Shown here piece by piece: positions 16,961 through 25,347 of a stretch of DNA of 32,938 nucleotides. The notes beneath the pieces were generated by a model. The model was not told the DNA's origin, searched no databases, and saw nothing but the letters and a program-made list of their open reading frames with translations. Source of the stretch: Myxococcales bacterium (GTDB lineage: Bacteria; Myxococcota; Polyangia; Polyangiales; Polyangiaceae); the NCBI GenBank assembly GCA_003151595.1, contig PLXW01000073.1, positions 360-33,297 on the forward strand. The letters are read 5' to 3'. The stretch's first letter is position 1. Each line of letters begins with the position of its first letter. The position numbers and the translations under genes are program-made.

Positions 16961-17160
16961 TCGCCACTGACCCAGCGCTGTCCACGGTCCCCCGGCGCTG
17001 TCGACAATGCCCCAGCACTGTCGACGGTCCCCCGGCGCTGTCGACAATGCCCCAGCACTGTCGACGGTCCCCCGGCGCCGTCGACACCACTCCAGCGTCG
17101 TCGACGGTCCGCCGGCACTGTCGACACCGCCCCAACGTCGTCGACGTGTCCCGCGGCGTC
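16961..17160. repeat. 20-bp tandem repeat array with GTCGAC at every period
   Basis: Ten units of exactly 20 bp stand in register. The central ones alternate between two forms, TCGACGGTCCCCCGGCGCTG and TCGACAATGCCCCAGCACTG, giving a 40-bp higher-order unit, and they decay at both ends. The palindrome GTCGAC occurs eight times without mismatch, starting at 17000, 17020, 17040, 17060, 17080, 17100, 17120 and 17140. Twenty bases is close to two helical turns, so the palindromes face nearly the same side of the DNA. The array lies between the stop of the diguanylate cyclase gene and the start of the gene at 16770, in a 395-base stretch with no convincing gene. Confidence 0.85.
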
Positions 17161-17165
17161 TCCCC

Positions 17166-19346
17166 CTACCCCGCCGCCTTCACCCGCGCCGCGTTCTCCC
17201 CTCGCCCGCGCGCGCTCCACGCCGTGCTCCGATTCCGACCCGATCGCTTCGAGACGTACAGCGCTTCATCCGCGCTCTTGAACAGCGTCTCCCACTCTTT
17301 GCCGGCGTCGGGGAACGTCGCCACGCCGATGGAGCACGTCACGCTGAATCCGCCGGTGGGCGTGTGGAACACGATCTTCGCCAGCTCCTCGCGAATGCGC
17401 TCGGCGAGCAGCATCGCGCCGGCCGCGTCGGTCTGCTCGCACAGGACGATGAACTCTTCGCCCCCGAAGCGCGCCACGAAGTCGGTGTTCCGCTTCTGCC
17501 GCTTGAGCACGTCGCCGAGGCCTCGAATCACCAGGTCGCCGATGTCGTGGCCGTGCGTATCGTTCACCTTCTTGAAGAAGTCGATGTCGGCGATGAGCAC
17601 GCTGAGCGGCCTCCCGAAGCGCGCCGCGGCCGCCACCTTGCGCCCCGCTTCGTCCGACATCGCGCGCTTGTTGAGCAGCCCGGTGAGACCGTCGGTGGTC
17701 GCCATTTTCTCGAGCTGCGCGATCATCCGCGCGTTCGAGAGCGAGGTCGCGAGGTGGCTGGCGAGGACCTCGAGCGTCGGGCGGGCCGCTTCTCCGAAGG
17801 CGTGACGTCGCTTGGCTCCGAGGATCAGCGTGCCGAGCGCGCGATCGTGAAGGATGAGCGGCAACACGAGGAGCGACGGGACCTTCGGCCACGGGAAGCG
17901 GCGCGTGAGCACCACCTGGTGAGCGGCGTCGAACTCGCCGCGGTACGGCAGCGCGCAGCGGTTCTGCACGACCATCGAGACGAGGCCGGCGTTCGGCGCG
18001 AAGCGCGCACCGACGAGATCCTCGACGTCGCCGTTCGCCGCCACGACCTCGTGCATCTTCGCTTCGTGATCGAAGATCGTGACCGCGGCGAAGTCGAAGC
18101 TGGCGATCTCGCGCGCGCTCCGCACGGCGGCGTCGAGGACGTCCTTCTCGCTGAGCGCGGCGCTGAGCGAGCGCGCGGCGCGATAGAGCTTCCCTTGCTC
18201 GACCTTGGCGCGCTCGAGCTGGATGAAGACCCGCTCGTTCTGGATCGCGCGGAGACAGTGACGCGCGGCTTGCGACGCGAGCTCCTCTTCGTGCGGCGTG
18301 AACGCGCGGTTCTCGGTGCGGTCGATGGCGAGCACGCCGCGCAGCTGCCCCTCTTCGAGCACCGGGATCGCCACGAGCGAACGCACCGGGCAGGGGCCGT
18401 CGTAGTACGGGACCTTGTAGGAGGGCTTGAGGTCGTGAAGCGAGACGACCTCGCGCTGCGCGATCACCGCGCCGAGCACGCCGTCGCCGGCGAGGAACGG
18501 CGCGTCGCGGACGTCATCCGAGATCGTCGCCAGCTCGCTGATGCGGAGGTGCGTGCCGGCATCGTTCAACCACAAGAGGACGGCCGTGTTGAGGTCGAGC
18601 GTCTGGCGCAACAGATCGAGCGCGTAGTGCACCGACTGGTGAATCTCTTCGACGCTCGACCGCGCGAGGCGATCGGCGCGCGATTCGTCCGGCTTGGCGT
18701 TCGAGGTCGCGGAGTCCTTCGTGTCGCCTTCACCGTCGCGCGCTTCCCCCGCGCCGAGGAGGCGATAGCTCCGCGCGTCTTCCTTCAGGCGGACGATCTC
18801 TTCATCGACCCGCACGCGCGCCATCGCGCGAATGCGCGCGACCTCGGCGCGGAGGAAGGTCAGGTTCAAGAGCGCGAAAGCCGTCACGAACGCGGCATGG
18901 ATGATCAGCGTGCGCGGGTCGTCCTCGCCCAGCGTGAGCCGTCGAATCGCCGCCTCGAGCACCACCACCCAGGCCACGACCCACGCGCCCGCCGTCGGCC
19001 GCGCGAACGCCGCCACCACCGCGACCAGCACGTACACCGCCGGCGAGAGCGATCCGTCGAGGTTCCCTTCGGAGCGCAACAGCGCCGCGTCGAGCCCCAC
19101 GGTCAGCAGCGCGCCGAGCTCCACGTCGACCAGGAGCGGCGCTTCGCCGGTGGTCCGCAGCTTCGCGCGTAGGCGCGACACGAGCAGAACGAGCCACAGC
19201 GCGCTCGCCAGCGCCTGCACCACGCCGAACGGAATCGTCGCCGCGCCCGACACGACGAACGCGCCGAGCAAGATCGCCAGCACGAGCCCGTGGCCCCGCC
19301 GGATGGCGCCGCGAACGACGAGCGCGCCTCGTACGAGTGGGTCCAT
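17166..19346 (-). CDS. Membrane diguanylate cyclase with GAF-like sensory domains
   Basis: This 726-aa protein makes the second messenger cyclic di-GMP from two GTP. The N-terminal 150 residues hold several hydrophobic segments (GLVLAILLGAFVVSGAATIP, AVYVLVAVVAAFARP and others), so it is membrane bound. Two GAF-like regions follow at about 220-400 and 410-545, with the first containing PVRSLVAIPVLEEGQLRGVL and the second SLLVLPLILHDRALGTLIL. The GGDEF domain starts near 548 (TDGLTGLLNKR) and has the active site GGEEF at 628-632. The inhibitory-site motif RxxD (RNTD, 619-622) precedes it by five residues, so product inhibition is expected. The ATG at 19346 is preferred over upstream starts, which would run across the divergent rhomboid gene; a TGGTACCGC box lies 10 nt before it. 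Confidence 0.93.
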   Translation of the reverse strand: MDPLVRGALVVRGAIRRGHGLVLAILLGAFVVSGAATIPFGVVQALASALWLVLLVSRLRAKLRTTGEAPLLVDVELGALLTVGLDAALLRSEGNLDGSLSPAVYVLVAVVAAFARPTAGAWVVAWVVVLEAAIRRLTLGEDDPRTLIIHAAFVTAFALLNLTFLRAEVARIRAMARVRVDEEIVRLKEDARSYRLLGAGEARDGEGDTKDSATSNAKPDESRADRLARSSVEEIHQSVHYALDLLRQTLDLNTAVLLWLNDAGTHLRISELATISDDVRDAPFLAGDGVLGAVIAQREVVSLHDLKPSYKVPYYDGPCPVRSLVAIPVLEEGQLRGVLAIDRTENRAFTPHEEELASQAARHCLRAIQNERVFIQLERAKVEQGKLYRAARSLSAALSEKDVLDAAVRSAREIASFDFAAVTIFDHEAKMHEVVAANGDVEDLVGARFAPNAGLVSMVVQNRCALPYRGEFDAAHQVVLTRRFPWPKVPSLLVLPLILHDRALGTLILGAKRRHAFGEAARPTLEVLASHLATSLSNARMIAQLEKMATTDGLTGLLNKRAMSDEAGRKVAAAARFGRPLSVLIADIDFFKKVNDTHGHDIGDLVIRGLGDVLKRQKRNTDFVARFGGEEFIVLCEQTDAAGAMLLAERIREELAKIVFHTPTGGFSVTCSIGVATFPDAGKEWETLFKSADEALYVSKRSGRNRSTAWSARGRGENAARVKAAG

Positions 19347-19355
19347 CGTGATCTG

Positions 19356-19364
19356 GCGGTACCA
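19356..19364 (-). promoter_or_regulatory. Extended -10 element for the diguanylate cyclase gene
   Basis: On the minus strand TGGTACCGC fits TG-n-TAnnnn, ending 10 nt before the ATG at 19346. Confidence 0.35.
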
Positions 19365-19410
19365 GCGGCCACACGAAACGGCCAAATTCACGGGTCCGCA
19401 TGCGTGATCT

Positions 19411-19433
19411 GCACACACGCAGCGCACACACGC
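19411..19433. repeat. Direct repeat in the divergent promoter region
   Basis: GCACACACGC occurs at 19411-19420 and again at 19424-19433, a 13-base period, just before the rhomboid ATG at 19440. A palindrome CGCATGCG lies at 19398-19405. These could be operator half-sites shared by the two divergent genes, or simple low-complexity sequence. Confidence 0.35.
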
Positions 19434-19439
19434 GCACGG

Positions 19440-20354
19440 ATGACGTACAAGACGTTCGTGGCGAAGAGCGAACGGCCTGCACCGGCGCCTTGGTTCGGAT
19501 GGGGGCCGGTCACGGCGCTCATCATCGCGTCGAATCTCGCCATCTTCGTGTGGGAGGTCGTGGCCTCGCGGTCGTTCGACGCCATCGTGAACGTCCCGCT
19601 CCGCGTGTGCCTCGCGTTCGGCGCGAATTACGCGCCGCTCACGCTCGCGCTCGGTCAGTACGATCGGCTCGTCGCGCACTGCTTCGTGCACGGGTCGATC
19701 CTCCACGTCGGCCTGAACATGTACTCGCTTCGGCAGCTCGGCCCGTTCGTCGAGAAGATGGTCGGCAGCGCGCGGTACGCGATCCTCTACGTGATCACCG
19801 GGATCGCCGGCGGCGCGACGAGCCTGACCTGGGGCCTCCTGCACGGCGCATCCGGTCCGAGCGTCGGAGCGTCGGGGGCGATCTGCGGCGTGATGGGGGC
19901 GGCGTTCGTGCTCGGCCTGCGGCTCGAAGGGTGGAAGAGCGGCGGGATCGCGCGGCAACTCGCGTTCTGGTTGCTCATCATGGTGGCGATGGGGCTCAGC
20001 TCGAAGAACATCGATAACGGCGCGCACCTCGGGGGCGTCGTCTCGGGCGGTGCCATCGCCACGATGTGGCGGCGCGGCGTCGCGTACTCGCCGGCGGCGA
20101 CGTTCGCGTGCGTCGCGGTGTCGACGGTCGTGTGCCTCGCGGCCGGCGCGGCGACCGCGTACCGCGACGCGACCGACCCCTTCGCGCTCCTCGGCCCGAA
20201 CGAGCGTGCGCACCTGGTACAAGCGGCGCTCGCGCGCGGCGATTGCGCGATGGCGCGACGCGCGCTCGTCGCGACCGAAGCGGTGGCCGAAGGAGCGCCG
20301 GAGATTCGCGGGCTACGCTCCGAGGTCGAGAGCGCGTGTCCGCCAGGCACCTAG
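19440..20354 (+). CDS. Rhomboid family intramembrane serine protease
   Basis: The 304-aa protein cleaves transmembrane substrates within the membrane. The catalytic dyad is visible: Ser145 in GASG (143-146) and His196 in NGAHLGG. H89 and N93 in HVGLN match the conserved His/Asn of the HxxxN motif that stabilises the oxyanion. About six membrane helices are predicted, starting with GPVTALIIASNLAIFVWEVV. The last 90 residues hold one further hydrophobic segment and then a soluble helical tail. The ATG at 19440 is chosen because an upstream in-frame start would run into the divergent promoter. It ends 11 bases before the convergent gene at 20366. Confidence 0.9.
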   Translation: MTYKTFVAKSERPAPAPWFGWGPVTALIIASNLAIFVWEVVASRSFDAIVNVPLRVCLAFGANYAPLTLALGQYDRLVAHCFVHGSILHVGLNMYSLRQLGPFVEKMVGSARYAILYVITGIAGGATSLTWGLLHGASGPSVGASGAICGVMGAAFVLGLRLEGWKSGGIARQLAFWLLIMVAMGLSSKNIDNGAHLGGVVSGGAIATMWRRGVAYSPAATFACVAVSTVVCLAAGAATAYRDATDPFALLGPNERAHLVQAALARGDCAMARRALVATEAVAEGAPEIRGLRSEVESACPPGT

Positions 20355-20365
20355 CGACGCGCGGC

Positions 20366-21724
20366 TCAGGGTGACGTGGCGATCGTCGCGTACGACGCGC
20401 CGGAGATGCCAGCGATCGCCGTAGGTGAGGCCCACGCGCCGCTCGCGTAGCTCGCGATCGTCACCGCGCCCGCCGTCGCCATCGCGGCCACCGCGTCGTG
20501 CCCGCAGGTCCCGGTGGCGAGGCTCGGCGCGGCGGTGATCTGGCCGGAGCCGATCGGCGTGGGGACGCTCCACGCGAGGCCCTGCGTGCTCGTGAGCTCC
20601 ATCGTGTAGGCCAGCCCGTTGCCGCCACGCCATCCGACGATCGCACGTCCGCCGCTCATCGCCGCGAGCGACGGCTCGTTCGGCGTGTACGCGTTCGCGT
20701 TGGTGGCCACAGGCGCGGACCACGTCTTCGTTGCGCCGTCGCGGATCGCGTAGTCGATCGTGTTGATCGGCGGGTTGGCCGAGCTCGCGAGCGCGCACAC
20801 GACGAGAAAATCGCTCGTGCCGCCGTCGCTCGTCGGCGCGACGAAGGGAATGATCGCAGGCGCGAGGTTCGTTCCGAGCGCCACGGTGCCGAGCTGAACC
20901 GCGGTCTGCCAGCCGCCGGCGGACGTCCACGACTGCGCGTAGAGATGCGTGTCGTTGCCTTCGTACGCGATGACGAGCTCGTTCGCAGACGCCGCGGCCG
21001 ACGCGCGCACGGGGCCGAACGATTGCGGCGCCGCGCCCACTTCGACCTTGTCGGCGCCCGTGTCCCACGACGTGCCGTTGAAGCTCGCATGGAAGTAGAA
21101 GTGAGCCGGGTTCAGGTAGACCGCTTGAAGCGTCGCGCCCATGGCCGCCGCGGCGGGTCCATCGACGGCGCTCGCGTTCGCGCCGAGCGCAGCGGGCGTC
21201 GACCACGTCGTCCCCGCGAGCCCGAAGCCGAAGAGCGCGCCGCCGCCGCCCGCGTCGACGTTCATCGCGGCGAGCGCCTCGAACCCGGTCGACGTGGCGA
21301 CGAGCGCGGGCGCGGAGGCGAGCGAGCCGGTGATCGCCTGCGTCGTGAAGGAGCCCGCGCCGACGGCGACGGCTCCGACGAGCGACGAGCCGCTCCCGGC
21401 GACGACGACGGTGGGCGATCCGCAGTCGGTGCCCGTGACACCTGCATCGCCCGCGTCCTCCGACGCGCTCGCCTCGACGTCGTACGCGTCCGTCGCGTCG
21501 ATCGACGAAGGCGCGTCGACGGTCGACGCGTCGTTCGTCGGGACGGGCGAGGCTCCGTCGGCGGGCTCGCCCGCGTCGTCGGACGAACCGCTCGCATCGA
21601 ACCCGAACACCGGCCCGTGCGTCTGCGCGTCGCTCGCCGAGGTCGCGCACCCCACGCCGGCCACCGGCGCGACGAACGCGACCACCGTGACCAGCGCGAT
21701 TGCGGGCGCGACGAATCGGCGCAT
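20366..21724 (-). CDS. Predicted secreted beta-propeller-like protein
   Basis: This is a 452-aa secreted or lipid-anchored protein of unknown function. The signal peptide ends GVGC at Cys26; Gly at -3 makes the lipobox imperfect, so cleavage by the ordinary signal peptidase is possible. Residues 27-105 are an Asp/Ala/Ser-rich tether. The rest shows repeating units of about 50-60 residues with a TWSTP, SWDTG, GWQTA, TWSAP or AWSVP turn followed by small hydrophobic strands, as in sialidase-like or related beta-propellers. No Asp-box (SxDxGxTW) or catalytic residues were identified. The ATG at 21724 is preferred to one 36 bases upstream because a TGCTACAGT box ends 8 nt before it. Confidence 0.7.
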   Translation of the reverse strand: MRRFVAPAIALVTVVAFVAPVAGVGCATSASDAQTHGPVFGFDASGSSDDAGEPADGASPVPTNDASTVDAPSSIDATDAYDVEASASEDAGDAGVTGTDCGSPTVVVAGSGSSLVGAVAVGAGSFTTQAITGSLASAPALVATSTGFEALAAMNVDAGGGGALFGFGLAGTTWSTPAALGANASAVDGPAAAAMGATLQAVYLNPAHFYFHASFNGTSWDTGADKVEVGAAPQSFGPVRASAAASANELVIAYEGNDTHLYAQSWTSAGGWQTAVQLGTVALGTNLAPAIIPFVAPTSDGGTSDFLVVCALASSANPPINTIDYAIRDGATKTWSAPVATNANAYTPNEPSLAAMSGGRAIVGWRGGNGLAYTMELTSTQGLAWSVPTPIGSGQITAAPSLATGTCGHDAVAAMATAGAVTIASYASGAWASPTAIAGISGASYATIATSP

Positions 21725-21731
21725 GGGCCCG

Positions 21732-21740
21732 ACTGTAGCA
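21732..21740 (-). promoter_or_regulatory. Extended -10 element for the beta-propeller-like gene
   Basis: On the minus strand TGCTACAGT, with the hexamer ending 8 nt before the ATG at 21724. A GTGAAC with partial -35 likeness lies 17 bases further upstream. Confidence 0.5.
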
Positions 21741-21756
21741 ACCGCCCGGAGAAAGT

Positions 21757-22392
21757 TCACTCCTCCATGAGGCGCGACAAACGGCGCCGCGCGTCGAGCG
21801 CGTCACGAAGCGCACGCTCGACCCGCGACGACGAACGCTTGCGGTCGCGGACGCGCTTCCGGTCGACCCGCATCGCCAGGAGCATCTCGCGAGGAACGCG
21901 CGGGTGGTGGCCCCCTTCTTGTGCCGCGGCCAGGATCGCCTGAGCCTCGTCGCCGAGGAGCCACGGCAACAGGAACGCGAGGCTCTCGCCCGGCGTTCGC
22001 GACTCGAGCACGTAGAACTCGGTGGAGCAGGCCATCGATCGCGCCCCGCACTCCGCGCGAACCGAGGGGTGGACGAGCGCGATCTGCCGCAGGTACGGAC
22101 GCAAGCGCGACACCAGGAGATCGCCCGCGCGCACCCGCTTCTTCGCGCTCGACGGAGGCGCGCTGCTCCGGAGCGCGGCGCGCACGTCGATCAGTCCTTC
22201 GCGCGCGTGCGTCGTGTCGAAGACCACGGCGCGCGCCAGATCGTCCCCTTCGATCCGCTCGCTTCGAACGGTGACCAGCGACGACAGCGGCTCGCCGTCG
22301 CCCGTGACGAGGCGTGTGGCGAGATGACGCTCGGGCGCGAGCGTGATCGCGTCGCCGAGATCGGCGAGCGTGCGGACCACGTGCGCGCTCAC
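21757..22392 (-). CDS. Half-size type I restriction specificity (HsdS-like) subunit
   Basis: This 211-aa protein looks like one target-recognition domain plus one helical spacer of an HsdS subunit. LLVSRLRPYLRQIALV and STEFYVLES are HsdS target-domain signatures, and HHPRVPREMLLAMRV matches the G-x-x-x-P-R block before the C-terminal coiled coil. The final 45 residues are Arg/Glu/Leu-rich and helical. Full HsdS subunits have two such halves and about 400 residues, so this one may act as a homodimer and recognise a symmetric site. It starts with GTG at 22392 within a GTGA overlap with the methylase stop, so the two are co-translated. No frameshifted second half is visible around it. Confidence 0.78.
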   Translation of the reverse strand: MSAHVVRTLADLGDAITLAPERHLATRLVTGDGEPLSSLVTVRSERIEGDDLARAVVFDTTHAREGLIDVRAALRSSAPPSSAKKRVRAGDLLVSRLRPYLRQIALVHPSVRAECGARSMACSTEFYVLESRTPGESLAFLLPWLLGDEAQAILAAAQEGGHHPRVPREMLLAMRVDRKRVRDRKRSSSRVERALRDALDARRRLSRLMEE

Positions 22393-23507
22393 GAGGTGAA
22401 CCCGGAGGCGCGAAGGAAGTTGGCGAGCGGAAGCGCGATCCCGTCGAGGTCGTGATCGATCCCGCGCCACGTCGCGTCGTCGTGCCCGGCGCGGAAGATC
22501 GGCTCGCCCGCGGCGTCTTTTCCGGCGCGCTCGCTGGCCGCGAAGAACGTCCGCTCGCCCCGATCGACGCGCGCGAACGGGGTCGGTGTCGCGCGCTTCT
22601 TCGCGAAGACGACCACAGCCTTCTGCGACGTGTGCGGCATGAACGTCTCGCGCGGCAAGCTGGCGACGGCGAGCACGCGCGCGTTCTCGGTGAGCCACGC
22701 GCGAAGCCCGCGCCACGATCGCGCAGCCACTTTGTTGTGCGGCAGCACGATCGCGAGGCGCCCGCCGGGGCGAAGCATCTCCAGGCACCGCTCGACGAAG
22801 AGCGCGTCGCGCTCCACGCGCTTGCCGGCGCGCGCCACGGCGTACCCGGCGTACGCCACGTCGCCCGCGAACGGCGGGTTCGTCACCACCACGTCCGCTT
22901 CGCCCGGCCCTCCGGCGTCGCGGCGCAAGCTGTCGCCGCGCACGATCCGCGCGGGGTCTTCGCCGCTGGCGATCGACACGAGTCGCGCCACGCGAACGGC
23001 GCGCGCATCGACATCCATCCCCCACGTCTCCACCTTCGCGTTCGCCCGCGCGTGCACCAGGAACGCGCCCGACCCGCACGCCGGATCGACGACTCGCTCG
23101 CCTCGCGACAACAGCAAGAGGCGCACGATCCAGTCGACCACGTGCCGCGGCGTGAAGAACTGCCCCTTGTCTCCCTTGCCCACGCGCGTCACGAGCTGCT
23201 CGAAGACGGCGTCGAGCGCCTCGGCGTCGCCATCGAGCGCCGCGCGATCCAGGAGCGCGCACACCTCGGTGAGCGTCGCGTCCGGCACCTCGAGCGACGG
23301 CGACGCGTCGAGCCCCGGCCACTTCTTCGCCGCATCGCGCAAGCCGCGCTCGATCGCCGCGCGGCTCCGCCCGGCGCCCGAAAGACGCGCGGCGATCACC
23401 GAGAAAACAAGCTCGAACGCATCAGCCCCGCTCGACGCGAGGACGATCTCTTCGATGCGCCCGACGACGCTCCGCTGGCTCGCCCGAACGCGATGCCGCT
23501 TCGCCAT
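22389..23507 (-). CDS. N6-adenine DNA methyltransferase, HsdM-like
   Basis: This 372-aa protein methylates adenine in DNA using SAM. DPACGSGAFL at 141-150 is the SAM-binding motif I and NPPF at 210-213 is the catalytic motif IV. KGQFFTPRHVVDWIVRL just before motif I is diagnostic of the type I HsdM group. It is shorter than typical HsdM (about 500 aa), with a reduced C-terminal part. It is translationally coupled to the half-HsdS gene. No restriction subunit (HsdR), Mrr or other nuclease is in the neighbourhood, so this is either an orphan, possibly regulatory, methylase or the remnant of a restriction system. It is divergent from the aldehyde dehydrogenase gene, with 71 bases between start codons. 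Confidence 0.87.
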   Translation of the reverse strand: MAKRHRVRASQRSVVGRIEEIVLASSGADAFELVFSVIAARLSGAGRSRAAIERGLRDAAKKWPGLDASPSLEVPDATLTEVCALLDRAALDGDAEALDAVFEQLVTRVGKGDKGQFFTPRHVVDWIVRLLLLSRGERVVDPACGSGAFLVHARANAKVETWGMDVDARAVRVARLVSIASGEDPARIVRGDSLRRDAGGPGEADVVVTNPPFAGDVAYAGYAVARAGKRVERDALFVERCLEMLRPGGRLAIVLPHNKVAARSWRGLRAWLTENARVLAVASLPRETFMPHTSQKAVVVFAKKRATPTPFARVDRGERTFFAASERAGKDAAGEPIFRAGHDDATWRGIDHDLDGIALPLANFLRASGFTS

Positions 23508-23513
23508 GCGCGA

Positions 23514-23522
23514 CGCTTATCA
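23514..23522 (-). promoter_or_regulatory. Extended -10 element for the methylase operon
   Basis: On the minus strand TGATAAGCG ends 7 nt before the ATG at 23507. Confidence 0.5.
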
Positions 23523-23565
23523 CATGCCCTGATCACGTGCCCTTTCGCGCCGCGCGTTCGCGAGC

Positions 23566-23571
23566 TAAACC
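23566..23571 (+). promoter_or_regulatory. Candidate -10 box for the aldehyde dehydrogenase gene
   Basis: TAAACC ends 8 nt before the ATG at 23579; there is no TG extension. Confidence 0.35.
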
Positions 23572-23578
23572 AGCGCCC

Positions 23579-25312
23579 ATGGACGCCAAGGTTCTCCACA
23601 CGAAGCTCGCCGACGCCGCCAAACGCTTCCACGCCGAGTCGATCGGCGAACGCGGCGGGCGCGACCCGATCGCTGCGCTCTACACGGAACGACGCGCCGC
23701 CTATTCGCTCTTCGCGCTCCACATGAGCGACGCCGACTGCGAAGCGCTCCGCCCGTACCTCTTCGGCCGCGTCATCCCACGCAAAGCGGGAGATGCGCCG
23801 GTCACGTGCTTGAACCTGGTCGACGGCGAGTGGAAGCGCACCGCCGAGCTCGCGCCAATGAAGTCGCTGGCCGACAAGCGCATCACGCTGATGGAGATCG
23901 CGCGCTCCACCGAGAAAGACGTCGCGCACTGCATCGATCGCGCGCACGCCTTCTGGACCTCGCTCGAGTGGTCCGACGAGGCGCTCACGTACAGGAAGCA
24001 CGTCATCAAGAACTTCTCGCGCTTGCTCCACTACTTCTACGAGGAATGCCTCGACGAGCTCCGCCAGCAGACGCCGAAGACGCGCCTCGAGGCGAACAAG
24101 GACTTCTTCGAAGCGAAGCGCGCCGCCGATCACCTCGAGGGGAACGCCGAGAAGGCGATGCGCGGCGAGATGATCCCGTCGATGGTGCCGGGCCAGTCGT
24201 ACTGGAAGAACGGCTACCTCGCGGCGGGCGTGTGCGCGGTCATCACGCCGATGAACTTCATCTACGGCATCCCCGGGATCCAGATCGTCGGCTGCTACCT
24301 GAGCGGCTCGCCCATGATCTTCAAAGGGCACCCGTTCAGCGCCATCACCAGCACGACGCTCATTCGCATGCTCATCGCCTCGGGCGCCGACCCGCGCGCC
24401 GTTCACAAGCTCGAAGGGTTCGGCGGCGACATCGCGGGGCTCACGCGCGATCACCGCATCGCCGTCGTGAGCGTGACCGGCAGCGCCGAGACCGCGAAGA
24501 ACATCCAGGCGGGGCGCGACGTGCGACCGGTGAAGTTCGAAGGCGGGGGGTGCAACTGGGCGTTCATCGACGACGGGTACTCGGACGAGGATCTGAACAA
24601 GATCGCCGTGCGCCTCACGTACTCGAAGCTCGGCATGGGCTCGCACAAGTGCACGTCGCTCCACGGCATCGCCGCCAGCAAGGCGACGCTCGATCGCGTC
24701 GAGCCGCTGATCGCCAAGGAGATGAAGGCGTGGCGCTCGACCGATCCTCGCGCCACGCCGGCCGAAGAGACCAAGGTGGTGAGCCCGCTCATGGTTCACA
24801 AGGCGGCGACGATGATCTCGATTCAAGACGCGGCGAAGAAGGCCGGCGTCCGGGTCGTGGTCGAAGGGGTGCGCCTCGCCGACTCCGACTACAGCCAGAA
24901 CGCCGAGGTCTGCACGCCGATCGTCCTCGGCCGCGTGACCCCCGAGACGCGCCTGGCGGTAAACTGGGACGGCAAGGACACGACGATCGCGCCGGCGACG
25001 ACCGAGTTCTTCATGCCCATCCTGTGCACGATGGAAGTGGCGAGCTTCGACGCCTTCATCGGCTTCTCGCTCAACGTGAACTCGCACGACCTCGCCACCA
25101 GCGTGTGGACGCGCGACGACGCGAAGATCCAGCGCGCGCGCCGCGTGCTCGGCGGGATGCTCAAGGAGAACGACGGCACCGACAGCGCGCTCGAGTGGGA
25201 AGAGTTCGGATCGAGCGGCATCGGCGACAGCGGCAACACGGGCGTCGGCGACGCGACGACGACGATCGCGATGTTCTGCCGCAAGCAGAAGGGGCGACAC
25301 TTCACTTTCTAG
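23579..25312 (+). CDS. Aldehyde dehydrogenase superfamily protein (P5C dehydrogenase-like)
   Basis: This is a 577-aa NAD(P)-dependent aldehyde dehydrogenase. The fold's key positions are recognisable: Asn in ITPMNFIYGIPG (transition-state stabilising), Lys in SPMIFKGHP (cofactor binding), Glu in VKFEGGGCNW (general base), and the catalytic Cys in GMGSHKCTSLHG. The order and spacing resemble the 1-pyrroline-5-carboxylate dehydrogenase branch (GQKCSACS in that family), but the motifs are divergent. The N-terminal 190 residues are longer than in common ALDHs. The substrate is therefore left open. The ATG at 23579 follows a TAAACC box by 8 nt; an ATG 42 bases upstream would add an Arg-rich extension and is less likely. 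Confidence 0.85.
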   Translation: MDAKVLHTKLADAAKRFHAESIGERGGRDPIAALYTERRAAYSLFALHMSDADCEALRPYLFGRVIPRKAGDAPVTCLNLVDGEWKRTAELAPMKSLADKRITLMEIARSTEKDVAHCIDRAHAFWTSLEWSDEALTYRKHVIKNFSRLLHYFYEECLDELRQQTPKTRLEANKDFFEAKRAADHLEGNAEKAMRGEMIPSMVPGQSYWKNGYLAAGVCAVITPMNFIYGIPGIQIVGCYLSGSPMIFKGHPFSAITSTTLIRMLIASGADPRAVHKLEGFGGDIAGLTRDHRIAVVSVTGSAETAKNIQAGRDVRPVKFEGGGCNWAFIDDGYSDEDLNKIAVRLTYSKLGMGSHKCTSLHGIAASKATLDRVEPLIAKEMKAWRSTDPRATPAEETKVVSPLMVHKAATMISIQDAAKKAGVRVVVEGVRLADSDYSQNAEVCTPIVLGRVTPETRLAVNWDGKDTTIAPATTEFFMPILCTMEVASFDAFIGFSLNVNSHDLATSVWTRDDAKIQRARRVLGGMLKENDGTDSALEWEEFGSSGIGDSGNTGVGDATTTIAMFCRKQKGRHFTF

Positions 25313-25328
25313 GACGCCTGCGCGCGTC

Positions 25329-25337
25329 TGCTACGAT
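25329..25337 (+). promoter_or_regulatory. Extended -10 element for the first TIGR02265 paralogue
   Basis: TGCTACGAT, the best match to an extended -10 in the window. The hexamer ends 11 nt before the ATG at 25348, leaving a leader of only a few bases. Confidence 0.55.
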
Positions 25338-25347
25338 TCTCGCGCGT

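Noticed and set aside
16961..17160. CRISPR array
   Set aside because: The period is only 20 bp with no unique spacers of 30 bp or more, and there are no cas genes. It is a plain tandem repeat.
16411..17805. 464-residue + strand frame across the tandem array
   Set aside because: It crosses the array, the small helical protein and the GGDEF region in antisense, with no recognisable domain; the repeats merely lack stops.
19347..20222. A 292-residue N-terminal extension of the diguanylate cyclase reading frame
   Set aside because: It runs antisense to the rhomboid gene, has Arg/His/Glu-rich shadow composition and no domain. The ATG at 19346 gives a normal membrane N-terminus.
23537..23578. Earlier ATG for the aldehyde dehydrogenase
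   Set aside because: It would add 14 Arg/Ala-rich residues and place the start upstream of the TAAACC box; the ATG at 23579 fits the promoter spacing.
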